Source of the DNA: Chloroflexota bacterium
GTDB taxonomy: Bacteria > Chloroflexota > Anaerolineae > B4-G1 > SLSP01
Assembly (NCBI GenBank): GCA_019873645.1
Contig: JAIOAX010000005.1
Span: 101,285-165,284, forward strand
DNA length: 64,000 nucleotides
Direction: 5' to 3'
Part shown: positions 42,327-51,500 of the stretch, in pieces
Layout: every line of letters begins with the position of its first letter
Position numbering within the stretch: position 1 is the first letter of the stretch
The notes under the pieces: model-generated
The model's database searches: none
What the model saw: the letters and a program-made list of their open reading frames with translations, nothing else
Told to the model about the DNA's origin: nothing
Translations under genes and position numbers: made by a program

Positions 42327-42713
42327 TTATCCTAACAGGTGTGTCATAAGCGACGGCCCTTGCAAACGTATATCAAGCTGATTGAGCACGTTCCGCCCCA
42401 GTAAGACTTCTTTACTAAAGGGATCACCAGCAACATCAACAGCGGGGAGTGTCAGATCACCCAAACGCAGGTCTATTTCGTAAACGTAAACCGAGTGTCT
42501 TTCTTGCCATTGACTGCTAAGTATGGCAGGGCGCACAACAGGAGGACTCAGCGGCAGCAACCATGAGAGCGGTACAAGGGTGAAATCAGCGCCGGTATCA
42601 ATGATAGCCGTAAAAGGGCCTGCCCAGGTCTGCTCGGTTGGCGCAGCAATCCATACATCTATCACAGGCATTGGAGGAAAATAAGCCCTGGAAAAAAGCT
42701 GCTGATGGCTCAT
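42327..42713 (-). CDS. Retropepsin-like aspartic protease
   Basis: 128 residues, the size of one retroviral-type protease subunit, so it would act as a dimer. I-I-D39-T-G-A-D-F-T-L-V is the catalytic motif; L-L-G-R-N-V-L-N-Q-L-D near the end matches the I-L-G-R-D motif of clan AA proteases. It has no signal peptide. The start overlaps the stop of the upstream DUF5678 gene (ATGA), so the two form a coupled pair. Its target is unknown; the partner protein itself is a candidate. Confidence 0.8.
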   Translation of the reverse strand: MSHQQLFSRAYFPPMPVIDVWIAAPTEQTWAGPFTAIIDTGADFTLVPLSWLLPLSPPVVRPAILSSQWQERHSVYVYEIDLRLGDLTLPAVDVAGDPFSKEVLLGRNVLNQLDIRLQGPSLMTHLLG

Positions 42714-43090
42714 AAGGGGTGCTCCAGCAAACGCGGACTGCGTACAACGATTGTTTGTTGCGGTTGGGCCAACACCGGTGTAATCAACACAGGAGCATGT
42801 CCAAAACGCGCACGCACGCGCCGTCCCAACGCCGCCCGATCCTCATCGTAATCTACCACTTGACCTTGATATATGGCCACATACTGGCCGGCGTATACGG
42901 CAAGAAGCTGCGCATGTTGTGCCACATAAGCTTGTTGCTCTCGTTCAATGTCCTCATGGGCTAATTCTTGGAGGTAATGCTCAATAGCTTGCGACACAAT
43001 AGTAACCAGGTCCGTGTGCTGTAAACTGGCTACTTGATCAAGCTCATTGACCAGAATTGCCGGAAGGGAGATCTGGACAAATTCTTCCAT
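42710..43090 (-). CDS. Ribbon-helix-helix-like/DUF5678 protein
   Basis: 126 residues. The N-terminal 45 residues (V-Q-I-S-L-P-A-I-L-V-N-E-L-D-Q-V-A) have a ribbon-helix-helix pattern. The rest (L-L-A-V-Y-A-G-Q-Y-V-A-I-Y-Q-G-Q-V-V-D-Y-D) matches what I know as DUF5678, which is often next to clan AA aspartic proteases in cyanobacteria and Chloroflexota. The pair resembles a small toxin-antitoxin or regulator/protease module by size and overlap, but no toxicity is known to me. Confidence 0.7.
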   Translation of the reverse strand: MEEFVQISLPAILVNELDQVASLQHTDLVTIVSQAIEHYLQELAHEDIEREQQAYVAQHAQLLAVYAGQYVAIYQGQVVDYDEDRAALGRRVRARFGHAPVLITPVLAQPQQTIVVRSPRLLEHPL

Positions 43091-43201
43091 AGCCTGTTTT
43101 CCCTCCTATCGCTCTCGCAATGACGAGTTCCAGAGTATATCAGGTCGGCATTTTGTTTCTCTGTAAGAAGTATAGAAGGAAATCGTGAATGGACAAGTGA
43201 C

Positions 43202-43229
43202 TTGTCGTCTGGGTGGGTTAGGGTATGAT
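43202..43229 (+). promoter_or_regulatory. Possible promoter of the UbiA-type gene
   Basis: TTGTCG (43202-43207), 16 bases, TATGAT (43224-43229), with GGAGGTAA 11 bases further on. The short leader is plausible. Confidence 0.45.
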
Positions 43230-43252
43230 AGCAGGCTGGTGGAGGTAATGTG

Positions 43253-44131
43253 ATGCGCACACTTAAAGCCTTTTTGCAGACGATGCGTCCCAAACAATGG
43301 ATGAAGAACGGCGTCATCTTTGCGGCGCTGGTTTTCGATGAGAAGTTGCTGAAATGGCATTATTTGTGGCCTACACTGGTCGGCTTTGGGCTGTTTTGCC
43401 TGGTTTCCGGTGTGGTGTATACCCTCAACGACATCGTAGACCTGGAAAAGGATCAGCAACATCCTAAAAAACGCTACCGCCCTCTGGCGGCCGGGGAAAT
43501 CTCACCGCGCCTGGCGCTTGGCCTGGCCGTCGGGATCGCCGTCGCGTCCCTTGTCTTCGGTATCTTGCTTAACCCGGTCTTTGCCGCCGTTCTCACAGCC
43601 TACCTGCTGTTGCAAATCGCTTATTCCCTGCGCCTCAAACATATCGTTTTGCTCGATGTGATCGCGATTGCCGGTGGCTTCGTGCTGCGCGTGGCAGCCG
43701 GCATCCCCCTGGTAAATGCAGAACGGTTTTCCCCCTGGCTCTTCATCTGCATGACGCTGCTTTCCCTCTTCCTGGGATTGGGCAAACGGCGTGGCGAGCT
43801 GGTGCAGCTCGGCAGCGAGGCCGGCAATCACCGCGCCAGCCTGGACGATTACAATCTGGCCTTGCTGGATCATCTGCTCAGCATCGTTACTGCCTCGATG
43901 ATTCTGGCCTACTCCCTGTACACCTTCTCCGCCCCCAATTTGCCCTCCGGCTATTGGATGATGTTGACCATCCCCTTCGTCATCTACGGCACCTTCCGCT
44001 ACCTGTATTTGATCCACGTGCGCGGTGCCACCCTGGCGCCTGATGAGGTCGTGCTTACCGACCGCCCCTTGCAGGTGGATTTCATCCTCTGGGGATTGGC
44101 AGCCGTACTCATCCTTTATTTAGGGAAATAG
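43253..44131 (+). CDS. UbiA-family prenyltransferase, decaprenyl-phosphate phosphoribosyltransferase-like
   Basis: 292 residues from ATG 43253 (GGAGGTAA seven bases before; a GTG one codon earlier is open). About eight membrane helices. N59-D-I-V-D-L-E-K-D67 is the UbiA metal/diphosphate motif, followed by H-P-K-K-R-Y-R-P-L-A-A-G, which is typical of the decaprenyl-phosphoribose synthase branch, and Y-S-L-R-L-K-H-I-V-L-L-D-V as the second acidic motif. That branch transfers phosphoribose to a polyprenyl phosphate for arabinan or other cell-envelope sugars. The later membrane glycosyltransferase genes fit such a donor role. Quinone or other UbiA reactions are less likely. The stop TAG starts a TAGTCG array. 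Confidence 0.8.
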   Translation: MRTLKAFLQTMRPKQWMKNGVIFAALVFDEKLLKWHYLWPTLVGFGLFCLVSGVVYTLNDIVDLEKDQQHPKKRYRPLAAGEISPRLALGLAVGIAVASLVFGILLNPVFAAVLTAYLLLQIAYSLRLKHIVLLDVIAIAGGFVLRVAAGIPLVNAERFSPWLFICMTLLSLFLGLGKRRGELVQLGSEAGNHRASLDDYNLALLDHLLSIVTASMILAYSLYTFSAPNLPSGYWMMLTIPFVIYGTFRYLYLIHVRGATLAPDEVVLTDRPLQVDFILWGLAAVLILYLGK

Positions 44132-44392
44132 TCGGGTAGTCGTTAGTCGAGTAGTCGGATGGCCGTTAGTCGGTGGGCAAAATTATCCGTGAGAACAGGC
44201 GCGAATTCGGCCCCAGGGACGATGACAATCACAGGTATCCTGATTAAGATAGGATTGGGGACTGGGGATTGGGAATTGGGGATTAGGGACTGGGGATTAG
44301 GGACTGAGGACCGGGACTGAGAACTGGCTCCCCACTTCCCTGCCTAATCCCTAATTACCAATCCCTGATTACCGGTTACCATCTTTCAGGAG
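44129..44392 (+). repeat. Three heptamer-type arrays: TAGTCG, GGGGATT, ATTACC
   Basis: GTAGTCGTTAGTCGAGTAGTC (44136-44180) begins at the UbiA stop codon. GGGGACTGGGGATTGGGAAT units run about 44253-44325. CTAATTACCAATCCCTGATT and ATTACCGGTTACC units run about 44344-44381, just before the ribosome-binding site AGGAGGG of the next gene. The middle holds no ORF of note. Confidence 0.9.
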
Positions 44393-44401
44393 GGCAAAGC
44401 G

Positions 44402-46075
44402 ATGATCCAGCAACTTTTACTCAGCCTGGTGGCTCTAAGCCTGTTGTTCTCGCCGTGGCGTGGCCCGGTCGCCAAATCTTACAGCGCCGACCATTTCGAT
44501 GTGGATATTGCCGTGCAAACCGACGGTTCGCTGGTGGTGACGGAGCGACTGACGTTGCGTTTCGTCGGTGGGCCATTCACCTATGCCTACCGGTATCTGC
44601 CGACAACCTATACCGACGGCATTGACATCATCGGTGCGAGCATAGATGACCTTCCCTTGCCCGAAGGGAAAAACGCCGGGCAAGTCGAGATTGCCGGGCT
44701 TGATCCGGTCAAAGTGACCTGGCACTTCGCACCGACCTCCGACAGCATCCATACGTACACACTGACTTATCGCGCCTGGGGTGTGATCCGCAAGGAAGCC
44801 GACGCCGATGTGTTGCTCTGGCAGGCGCTGCCCGATGAGTACGAATACAGCATCGCAGCAAGTACTATCCGCGTGACTTACCCTGAAACGGCCCGCTTGT
44901 TGGATGCGCCCACCGTGCAAGCGGGGGCGGCGACGGTTGAGCAGGGGGCGAACACCGTCACATTCGACGCCCGTGACCTCAAGCCCAACTCCAGCCTCAT
45001 TGTGAAACTGCGTTTTAGCGCGGGCAGTTTGATTGCCACGCCGCCGCAGTGGCAAACGCGCCGGGCGCCTGGAACAGGCGGCGCTATCATGTTCGCCATC
45101 GTCGGAAGCGTAGCGGCGGCCATAGCGACGATTCTGGTCGTCGCCATGATCAACCGCGCCCGTTACGCTCCTGCGCGCGGCGAGCCTCCTTTGACGCTGC
45201 CGCCAAGCGCGCTGGCGCCGGCGTTGGCCGGGGTCCTGGTCAACAACGGCAATGTAGATGGATGGGCCTGGGTTTACGCCTTGGGTGCCTGTTTCGATCT
45301 GGCGCGGCGCGGCATTATCGGCGTCGAGGAAGCAGTGCGTCGCTCATGGTTCCAAGGACGCGATTTCATTTTCCGCCTCAAAAACTCGCGTGCGGCGTTG
45401 GCGCCGCACGAGCAAGCGACGCTCGAAATGTTCTTCGGCGAGCAATCCGGTCTGCAATCCGCGGTCTCCTTCAACAAACTCCAGCGCAATTTGTACCGTC
45501 GTCTGAAGTCTTTTGCCACAACCCTCAAAGCGGAATGTGAGACCCGGGGTTTCTTCGACGCCGAACGCCGGCGTCGTCGGACTGCGCTGTTGGTGTGGGG
45601 GTTGCTCTTGATTTTCCTGGGAGGAGCGGCAATTGTCGTGGCAGCGTTACAGCTTGACCGCTGGGGAAGCCTGCCACTGGCGATCGCCATGGCGACACCC
45701 ATCCTGGGAACAGTGTTGCTGATTGTGGCCGCGATGCTTTCTCCACTCAGCGAGGAGTATCAACAGACAGCGTCGGCGTGGAAAAGTTTCGCCAGATACC
45801 TGAAGGATGTTGTCGCCCAACGTGACACATTAGTCCATCGAGAGCAATTTGAAGGTTATCTGCCTTACGCCACGGCGTTTGGGATGGCGGAATCATGGGC
45901 GCGTTATCTCAAGAAGCACGAGGATATTGAAGTCCCGGCGTGGTTCCAGGCCCTGGCCGCCGAAGATGGCGGACATGGAGCTTTCGCAGCGATGGTAGCG
46001 GCCGGTTCATCGAGCGGCGCGGCAGCCGCAGGCGCCGGGGGCGCTGCCGGCGGCGGCGCAAGCGGCGCCGGGTAG
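44402..46075 (+). CDS. DUF2207 family membrane protein
   Basis: 557 residues. N-terminal signal/anchor helix, an outer beta-rich DUF2207 domain (about 25-210; F-D-V-D-I-A-V-Q-T-D-G-S-L-V-V-T-E), a membrane helix (about 228-250), a cytoplasmic part and two further helices (about 398-445), and a Gly/Ala/Ser-rich C-terminus (G-A-G-G-A-A-G-G-G-A-S-G-A-G) that is typical of this family. The function is unknown; such proteins are widespread in bacterial membranes. AGGAGGG precedes the ATG. The gene stands alone between two repeat-filled gaps. Confidence 0.8.
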   Translation: MIQQLLLSLVALSLLFSPWRGPVAKSYSADHFDVDIAVQTDGSLVVTERLTLRFVGGPFTYAYRYLPTTYTDGIDIIGASIDDLPLPEGKNAGQVEIAGLDPVKVTWHFAPTSDSIHTYTLTYRAWGVIRKEADADVLLWQALPDEYEYSIAASTIRVTYPETARLLDAPTVQAGAATVEQGANTVTFDARDLKPNSSLIVKLRFSAGSLIATPPQWQTRRAPGTGGAIMFAIVGSVAAAIATILVVAMINRARYAPARGEPPLTLPPSALAPALAGVLVNNGNVDGWAWVYALGACFDLARRGIIGVEEAVRRSWFQGRDFIFRLKNSRAALAPHEQATLEMFFGEQSGLQSAVSFNKLQRNLYRRLKSFATTLKAECETRGFFDAERRRRRTALLVWGLLLIFLGGAAIVVAALQLDRWGSLPLAIAMATPILGTVLLIVAAMLSPLSEEYQQTASAWKSFARYLKDVVAQRDTLVHREQFEGYLPYATAFGMAESWARYLKKHEDIEVPAWFQALAAEDGGHGAFAAMVAAGSSSGAAAAGAGGAAGGGASGAG

Positions 46076-46145
46076 CACGCTGGCATTTTTCGGTTAGAAT
46101 AGGAGCACTTGACACGGGCGGGGACTTCCCTGCCCGTGAATTTTG

Positions 46146-46345
46146 ATAGGGTCAGCAGATTGAGCAGATTTTTTGATTGATAACAAAAACATCTGCTTAA
46201 TCTGCTAAATCTATTCCGAAAATGGTCAGCGGATTAAGCAGATTGAGCAGATTTATGCAACAATTGAAAGCTAATCCGTTCAAATCCGTTTAATCCGTTG
46301 ACATGCATTTTCATGCTGGGTGGAGAGCGTAGCTCATGATGTCTG
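46146..46345 (+). repeat. AGCAGATT inverted arrays and copy 2 of the 120-bp repeat
   Basis: GTCAGCAGATTGAGCAGATT with ATCTGCTTAATCTGCTAAAT forms a hairpin (46150-46210); 46226-46345 is the second copy of the element at 481-600. It ends 16 bases before the next start codon. Confidence 0.85.
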
Positions 46346-46361
46346 CTGACAGAGGAAATAC

Positions 46362-48572
46362 ATGAAAAGGTCTGATGACTCTCGCCGGTGGAAAGAACGC
46401 GCGGTGCTCCTGCTTCTGCTGCTCATAGGAGCAGGGCTGCGTTTGTGGGATGCAGGCCGCACGCCGCCGGGCCTTTATCACGACGAGGCACAAAACGGCC
46501 TGGATGCGGTGAGTGTGCTGGAAACAGGCCGCGTCCCCTTGTACTTTCCTGCCAACAACGGACGCGAGCCGTTGTTCATCTACCTGGTCACGCTGAGCGC
46601 TGCCGTGCTGGACCGCAGTCCACTGGCCGTGCGGCTGCCGTCGTTCTTTGTCGGCTTTCTCACCCTGGCGGCGACTTACGATCTGGCGCGCGTGTTGTGG
46701 GGACGCCGCGCCGGGCGTTGGGCGCTGGCGGTGCTGGCGGCGACGTTGTGGCACGTTCACCTCAGCCGCATTGGTTTTCGCGCTGTGTCGCTGCCGCTCT
46801 GTACCGCGCTTTTTCTGGCGCAACTTGTCCGGGCGCTTCGGGGCACAAGAATCAGCGAAGAAAGAATCAGCGAGGAGAGAATCAGCGAAGAAAGAATCAG
46901 CGAAGAAAGAATCAGCGAGGAGAGAATCAGCGAGGAGAGAATCAGCGAATCAGCGAATCGAGAATCAGCGGGCCGAAAATCTAAAATCCAAAATCCAAAA
47001 TCCAAAATCGGGAATTGGGTTGCCGCCGGCGTGTTTTACGGCGCGAGCTGGTACACCTATATGGCTGCACGTTTTACGCCGGTTGCGTTGGGCGCGATGG
47101 TCATCTACGGTCTCCTGTTTCACCGCAAACAAACCCTGCGGGCCTGGCGCGGCGCGCTGATATTTTGTGGCGTTGCGCTGCTGATCCTTGCGCCGCTTGG
47201 CGTCTACACACTGCGCCACCCCGACGTCGTGTTGGCGCGCACCGAACAGGTGACGATCTTCAGCCCGGAAATCAACGGCGGTGATTTCTGGGGAACGCTC
47301 GTCCGGCATACGCTACGCACGGCGGGCATGTTCGTCATCCGGGGGGATCGCATCTGGCGGCACAACCTGGCGTGGCGTCCCGTCTGGGACCCGGCGCTGG
47401 GACTGGCTTTTGTGATCGGCATGGGCGTGGCGCTGGCAGGGTTTCGGCGCAATGCCGGCGCCGCGCTCGCGCTCCTGTGGACAGCGATAATGGCGCTCCC
47501 CACGCTCCTGGCCGAAGATGCTCCCCACTTCCTCCGCGCCGTCGGCGTCCTTCCCACAGCAGTGCTTTTCCCAACATTGGGCTTGCTGTGGATTGAGGCG
47601 CAAGGCGCAAGGCAAATTACGAATTACGAATCACGAATCACGAATCACGAATCACGAATCACGAATTACGCTCCCCGTCTACCGTCTACCGTCTACTGTC
47701 TACTGTTATTGCTTCTCGCTTTCCTCTCCACCGGCTACGATTACTTTGTCCGCTATGCCCATGCGCCATTGACTTATCACTGGTTCGAGGCGGGGCCGGT
47801 GGAGATAGCGGGGAAGATCAACGCCTTTCTCGGTGCAGGCTGGGATGGCACACGGATGCGCCACGATGCGCGCGCTGAGCGTACTGTCTACATTGACCGC
47901 CAGTTGTGGGAATCGTGGACGGCGGTTCCATTCCTGGTGCCTCAAGCGCAGGTGCGATTTCTCAGCGCTGCTGCTGCGCCCGATGCCACGCCCGATTTGC
48001 TGTTCGTCGTGTGGCCTTATCGCAATTGGGAGCTGGAAGTGTTCTCGCACATCCCGCATCCGGCGTATCTGCGTGTCGCGGAAGGCCCGCAGGCGCAAGG
48101 CGACAAGGACGAACAGCCGTTCACCGTTGCCATGTTCATCTACGCCGAGCCGCGCCCAAACGTACCGGAACCGGCAGCGCGCTTTGCAGAGGGTGTCGTC
48201 CTGCGCGCTGCTCTTGTCTGCCCAGGCCCCGGCGGTACGACGGTGCGCCTTTGGTGGGAGACGGACGCGCCACTCTCCGCCGACTACACCGTCTTCGTCC
48301 ACTATCTGCGTGACGGCGGCCTTATCGCCCAGCACGACTACCAACCTGGACGTGGTCATCTGCGCACCACCGGCTGGGCCGTTGGTGACCTTATCCTGGA
48401 TGAGCATCCGCTTCCCGGCATCGTCCCCGACCCAACCCGCGACACCATGCGGATTGGTCTCTATCGCAGCGATACCGGCGATGGCCTGCCGCGTCTCGAC
48501 GACGCCGGCAATTCCATTGGCGATTGGGTTGAGGTGGGGGTGATACTGGTTCCACAGGTAGATAGCGAATGA
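46362..48572 (+). CDS. GT-C type membrane glycosyltransferase (GT39/ArnT-like) with in-frame repeat arrays
   Basis: 736 residues. Multi-pass membrane protein; the first outer loop carries L-Y-H-D41-E42-A, the acidic catalytic motif of GT-C transferases that use polyprenyl-phosphate sugars, with N-G-R-E-P-L-F-I-Y-L near 73 as in ArnT/PMT relatives. It probably adds a sugar to an envelope glycan, lipid or protein on the outer face. Two tandem-repeat arrays lie inside the frame: about residues 164-215 (R-I-S-E-E units, then K-S-K-I-Q-N-P) and about 415-447 (I-T-N-Y-E-S-R units, then R-L-P-S-T-V-Y). Both fall in loops between helices. The stop overlaps the next start (ATGA) and lies in an array. 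Confidence 0.8.
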   Translation: MKRSDDSRRWKERAVLLLLLLIGAGLRLWDAGRTPPGLYHDEAQNGLDAVSVLETGRVPLYFPANNGREPLFIYLVTLSAAVLDRSPLAVRLPSFFVGFLTLAATYDLARVLWGRRAGRWALAVLAATLWHVHLSRIGFRAVSLPLCTALFLAQLVRALRGTRISEERISEERISEERISEERISEERISEERISESANRESAGRKSKIQNPKSKIGNWVAAGVFYGASWYTYMAARFTPVALGAMVIYGLLFHRKQTLRAWRGALIFCGVALLILAPLGVYTLRHPDVVLARTEQVTIFSPEINGGDFWGTLVRHTLRTAGMFVIRGDRIWRHNLAWRPVWDPALGLAFVIGMGVALAGFRRNAGAALALLWTAIMALPTLLAEDAPHFLRAVGVLPTAVLFPTLGLLWIEAQGARQITNYESRITNHESRITNYAPRLPSTVYCLLLLLLAFLSTGYDYFVRYAHAPLTYHWFEAGPVEIAGKINAFLGAGWDGTRMRHDARAERTVYIDRQLWESWTAVPFLVPQAQVRFLSAAAAPDATPDLLFVVWPYRNWELEVFSHIPHPAYLRVAEGPQAQGDKDEQPFTVAMFIYAEPRPNVPEPAARFAEGVVLRAALVCPGPGGTTVRLWWETDAPLSADYTVFVHYLRDGGLIAQHDYQPGRGHLRTTGWAVGDLILDEHPLPGIVPDPTRDTMRIGLYRSDTGDGLPRLDDAGNSIGDWVEVGVILVPQVDSE
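46848..47010 (+). repeat. Coding 15-bp and heptamer array (RISEE units)
   Basis: AGAATCAGCGAAGAA / AGAATCAGCGAGGAG alternate about six times, then GAATCAGC units, then AAAATCC units. The 15-bp period is a multiple of three; the 8-bp and 7-bp parts are not. Confidence 0.9.
47608..47703 (+). repeat. Coding ACGAATT/ACGAATC array followed by CGTCTAC array
   Basis: AATTACGAATTACGAATCACG units run into CCCGTCTACCGTCTACC units inside the glycosyltransferase gene. Both are read in the orientation that lacks stop codons in all three frames. Confidence 0.9.
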
Positions 48573-51500
48573 GCGAATCAGCGAATCGGCGAATGAGAGA
48601 ATCGGCGAATCGGCGAATTACGAATTACGAATTACGAATTACGAATTACGTTTTACGTTTTACACTTTACGTTTTACTCGCCCTTCTCGCCGCCGCGCCG
48701 CTATGGGGACCGGGGATGGTCAACACGCGGGGTGGCGGGGATAGCCCTTTCCTGCTGCAACGCACGCTGGATATGGCGGAGAACCTGCGCCATGGCATCT
48801 TTCCGGCGCGCTGGATGATGCATGCCGCCTACGATCTGGGTTATCCGTTCTTCAATCATTACGCGGCGCTGCCCTACTACCTTTCCGGCGGATTGACAGC
48901 GCTCGGCCTCAGTCCTATCGTTGCAATTCAGGCCACGCAGACTTTTGGCTTCATCCTCGCTGGGTTGACGATGGCTTTGTGGGCAGAACATTTCTTCAAG
49001 AGCCGCGCCGCGGTGTTCGTTGCCGTCGCAGCCTATACCTTCGCGCCGTTTCACATGGTCAATGTCTACGTGCGCGGTGACTCGCTCTCTGAATTCTATG
49101 CCTTCATCTGGTATCCGCTGATCCTGTGGACGCTCGACCGCGTCGTCGCACGCCCCACGCGCGGGCGCATCCTGGTTGCGTCCCTGGCCTACGGCGCTCT
49201 TATTCTCACCCACAATACCTCGGCGCTGGTTTTCTCGCCGTTTGCGTTGCTGTATGCGATTTTGCGAATTACGAATGGCGAATTACGAATTACGAGTGGC
49301 GAATCGGCGAATCCAAAATCCACAATCCACAATCTAAAATCCTTCGCTCCTTTCGTCCTGGGCTTGCTCCTCGCCGCATGGTTCTGGTTGCCGGCGATCG
49401 GGGAAACAAAGTACGGGCAGATGGGACCGGAGTTCACGGCAGGGTATTTCCACTACAGCAACCATTTCCGCGGCCTTAACCTGGTGCAGCGCACCTTCGC
49501 CTTTGACTACGACGTTGCTCCCGATACCCAAGACGCCGGTCCGTTTGCAATGGGCCTGGTGCAGGCGGCGTTGGCGTTGACAGGCGTGGTAAGTCTGGTA
49601 GCGAATTACGAATGGCGAATTACGAATTACGAATCCCCAATCCCCTCCCCTGTCTACCGTCTACCGTCTACCGTCTACCTGCTCTTCGGCCTTTTCCTTT
49701 CCACGTTCATGATCACCCCGCTTTCCAAACCGTTGTGGGACCACCTGCCGCTGCTGGAAATTACGCAGTTTCCGTGGCGTTTTCTCTCGATCCAGGCGCT
49801 CTTCACAGCGATGGTCACAGGGGCGATGATTGCGAATCAGCGAATCAGCGAATCGGCGAATCAACGAATCAGCGAATCAGCGAATCAGCGAATCGGCAAG
49901 TCGGCCAATCGGCAAGTGGTTGTTGCGGCGGCGTTGTGTGGAGTCGTGATAGCGGCTGCTCTGTGGGGATTGCACCCCGAACGGCTACGCATCGCCGATG
50001 CAGATGTGACGTGGGAGAATCTGCTGTTCTACGAGACATTTACCGGCAACATCGGCACGACGATCCGCTATGAATACCTCCCGCGCGATGTAACGCCGCG
50101 CCTCTATATCTCCGAGGCCGTCGTGGATGGCACGCTGCGTCCGATGGCCGATGGCGGCGGATTGTTAGCCTGGGAACTCGCGGAGCGCACACCGGTCAAA
50201 CAAATCTGGCATGTAACGGTAGACGCAGGCGGCGCCACCGTCGCCTTCCCACTCAACGGGTGGCCCGGCTGGCAGGCCGACGTAGATGGCGCGCCGGCCA
50301 ACGCTTTTCCGATGACCGGTTCAGGTCGGCTAACCGTATCCCTGCCCGCCGGCGAGCACACCGTCACCCTGCGCCTGCGCCATACCCCGTTGCGCATGGT
50401 CGCCGAAATTCTCTCCGCATTGACGCTCATCGGCCTCGTAGCCTGGGTGTTTGCGGGTCGAATGGGCGAATCGGCGAATCACGAATTACGAATTACGAAT
50501 TACGAATCCAAAATCCAAAATCCAAAATCCCCGTCTACCGTCTACCGTCTACTGTCTACCCTCTTCCTGCTTCTCCTCTCTATCCTGCCCCCTGCGCTCT
50601 TATATCATCCGGCTTTTGCCTCGGCGACGTTCTTTGACTTCAACCGCATGCCCTACCCGCACGCAGGGCCGGTGGATTTCGGCGCGGCGCGGCTGGAAAG
50701 CGTGACCTTATCGGCGGCTACGGTCCAACCCGGCGAGACGTTGACCGTGCAACACGTCTGGTCAACAGCGAGTGCCGTTCCGTTAACCGGCACGCTGCGG
50801 CTGGTCGCACCGGCAGAGCCACGTCACGGCATCCCCTACACGCTTGCCGAGACGCTGTTCACATTGCCATGCGACGGCGCATGCACAACATCTCTCGTCA
50901 TACCGGATGATTTGTCGCGCGGGTTGTATCTGCTGGAAATGAAGGTAAACGAAGGAAACGCGGTCTATGTCGGGGCCGTGCGGGTGCTCCATGGCCCGGC
51001 GCGGCGGATGGACGCGCCGCTACTGGCCGAGTTCCGCGATTTGACGCTACATGCTGTCGAACCGTCCCAACCGGACCCGACGACATTGCGCCTGAAGATG
51101 ACCTGGTCTACATCCGGGACGCCGCGCAACTGGAGTCTCTCATTGCGCCTGCTGGATGCGACGGGACGGCAACTCGTCCAGCAAGACCTTCAGCCGGGAT
51201 ACGGCTACCTGCCGACAACCTTGTGGTTGCCCGGCGAAATCGTCACCGATTATCCCGTGCTCCCCCTGCCGGAGGGTCTCGCTCCCGGCGACTACACGCT
51301 GCGGGTGATCACCTACCTGTTGGGGACAATGGAAGGCGGCGGGCAGGCCGACATCCCTATCCACCTGACCGCAACAACCCTGTACGACCTGCGTAATGCC
51401 TGCTGTGAGCAAACACGCAAGGGCGCAACTATTCTCTGTCAGGCGGGTGGCGTCGCGCTCATCGGGACGGATTTGCCGGAACAGCTTACCGAGGGACATG

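Noticed and set aside
46848..47010. CRISPR-like or VNTR locus
   Set aside because: The repeat lies in frame inside a glycosyltransferase gene and has no spacers.
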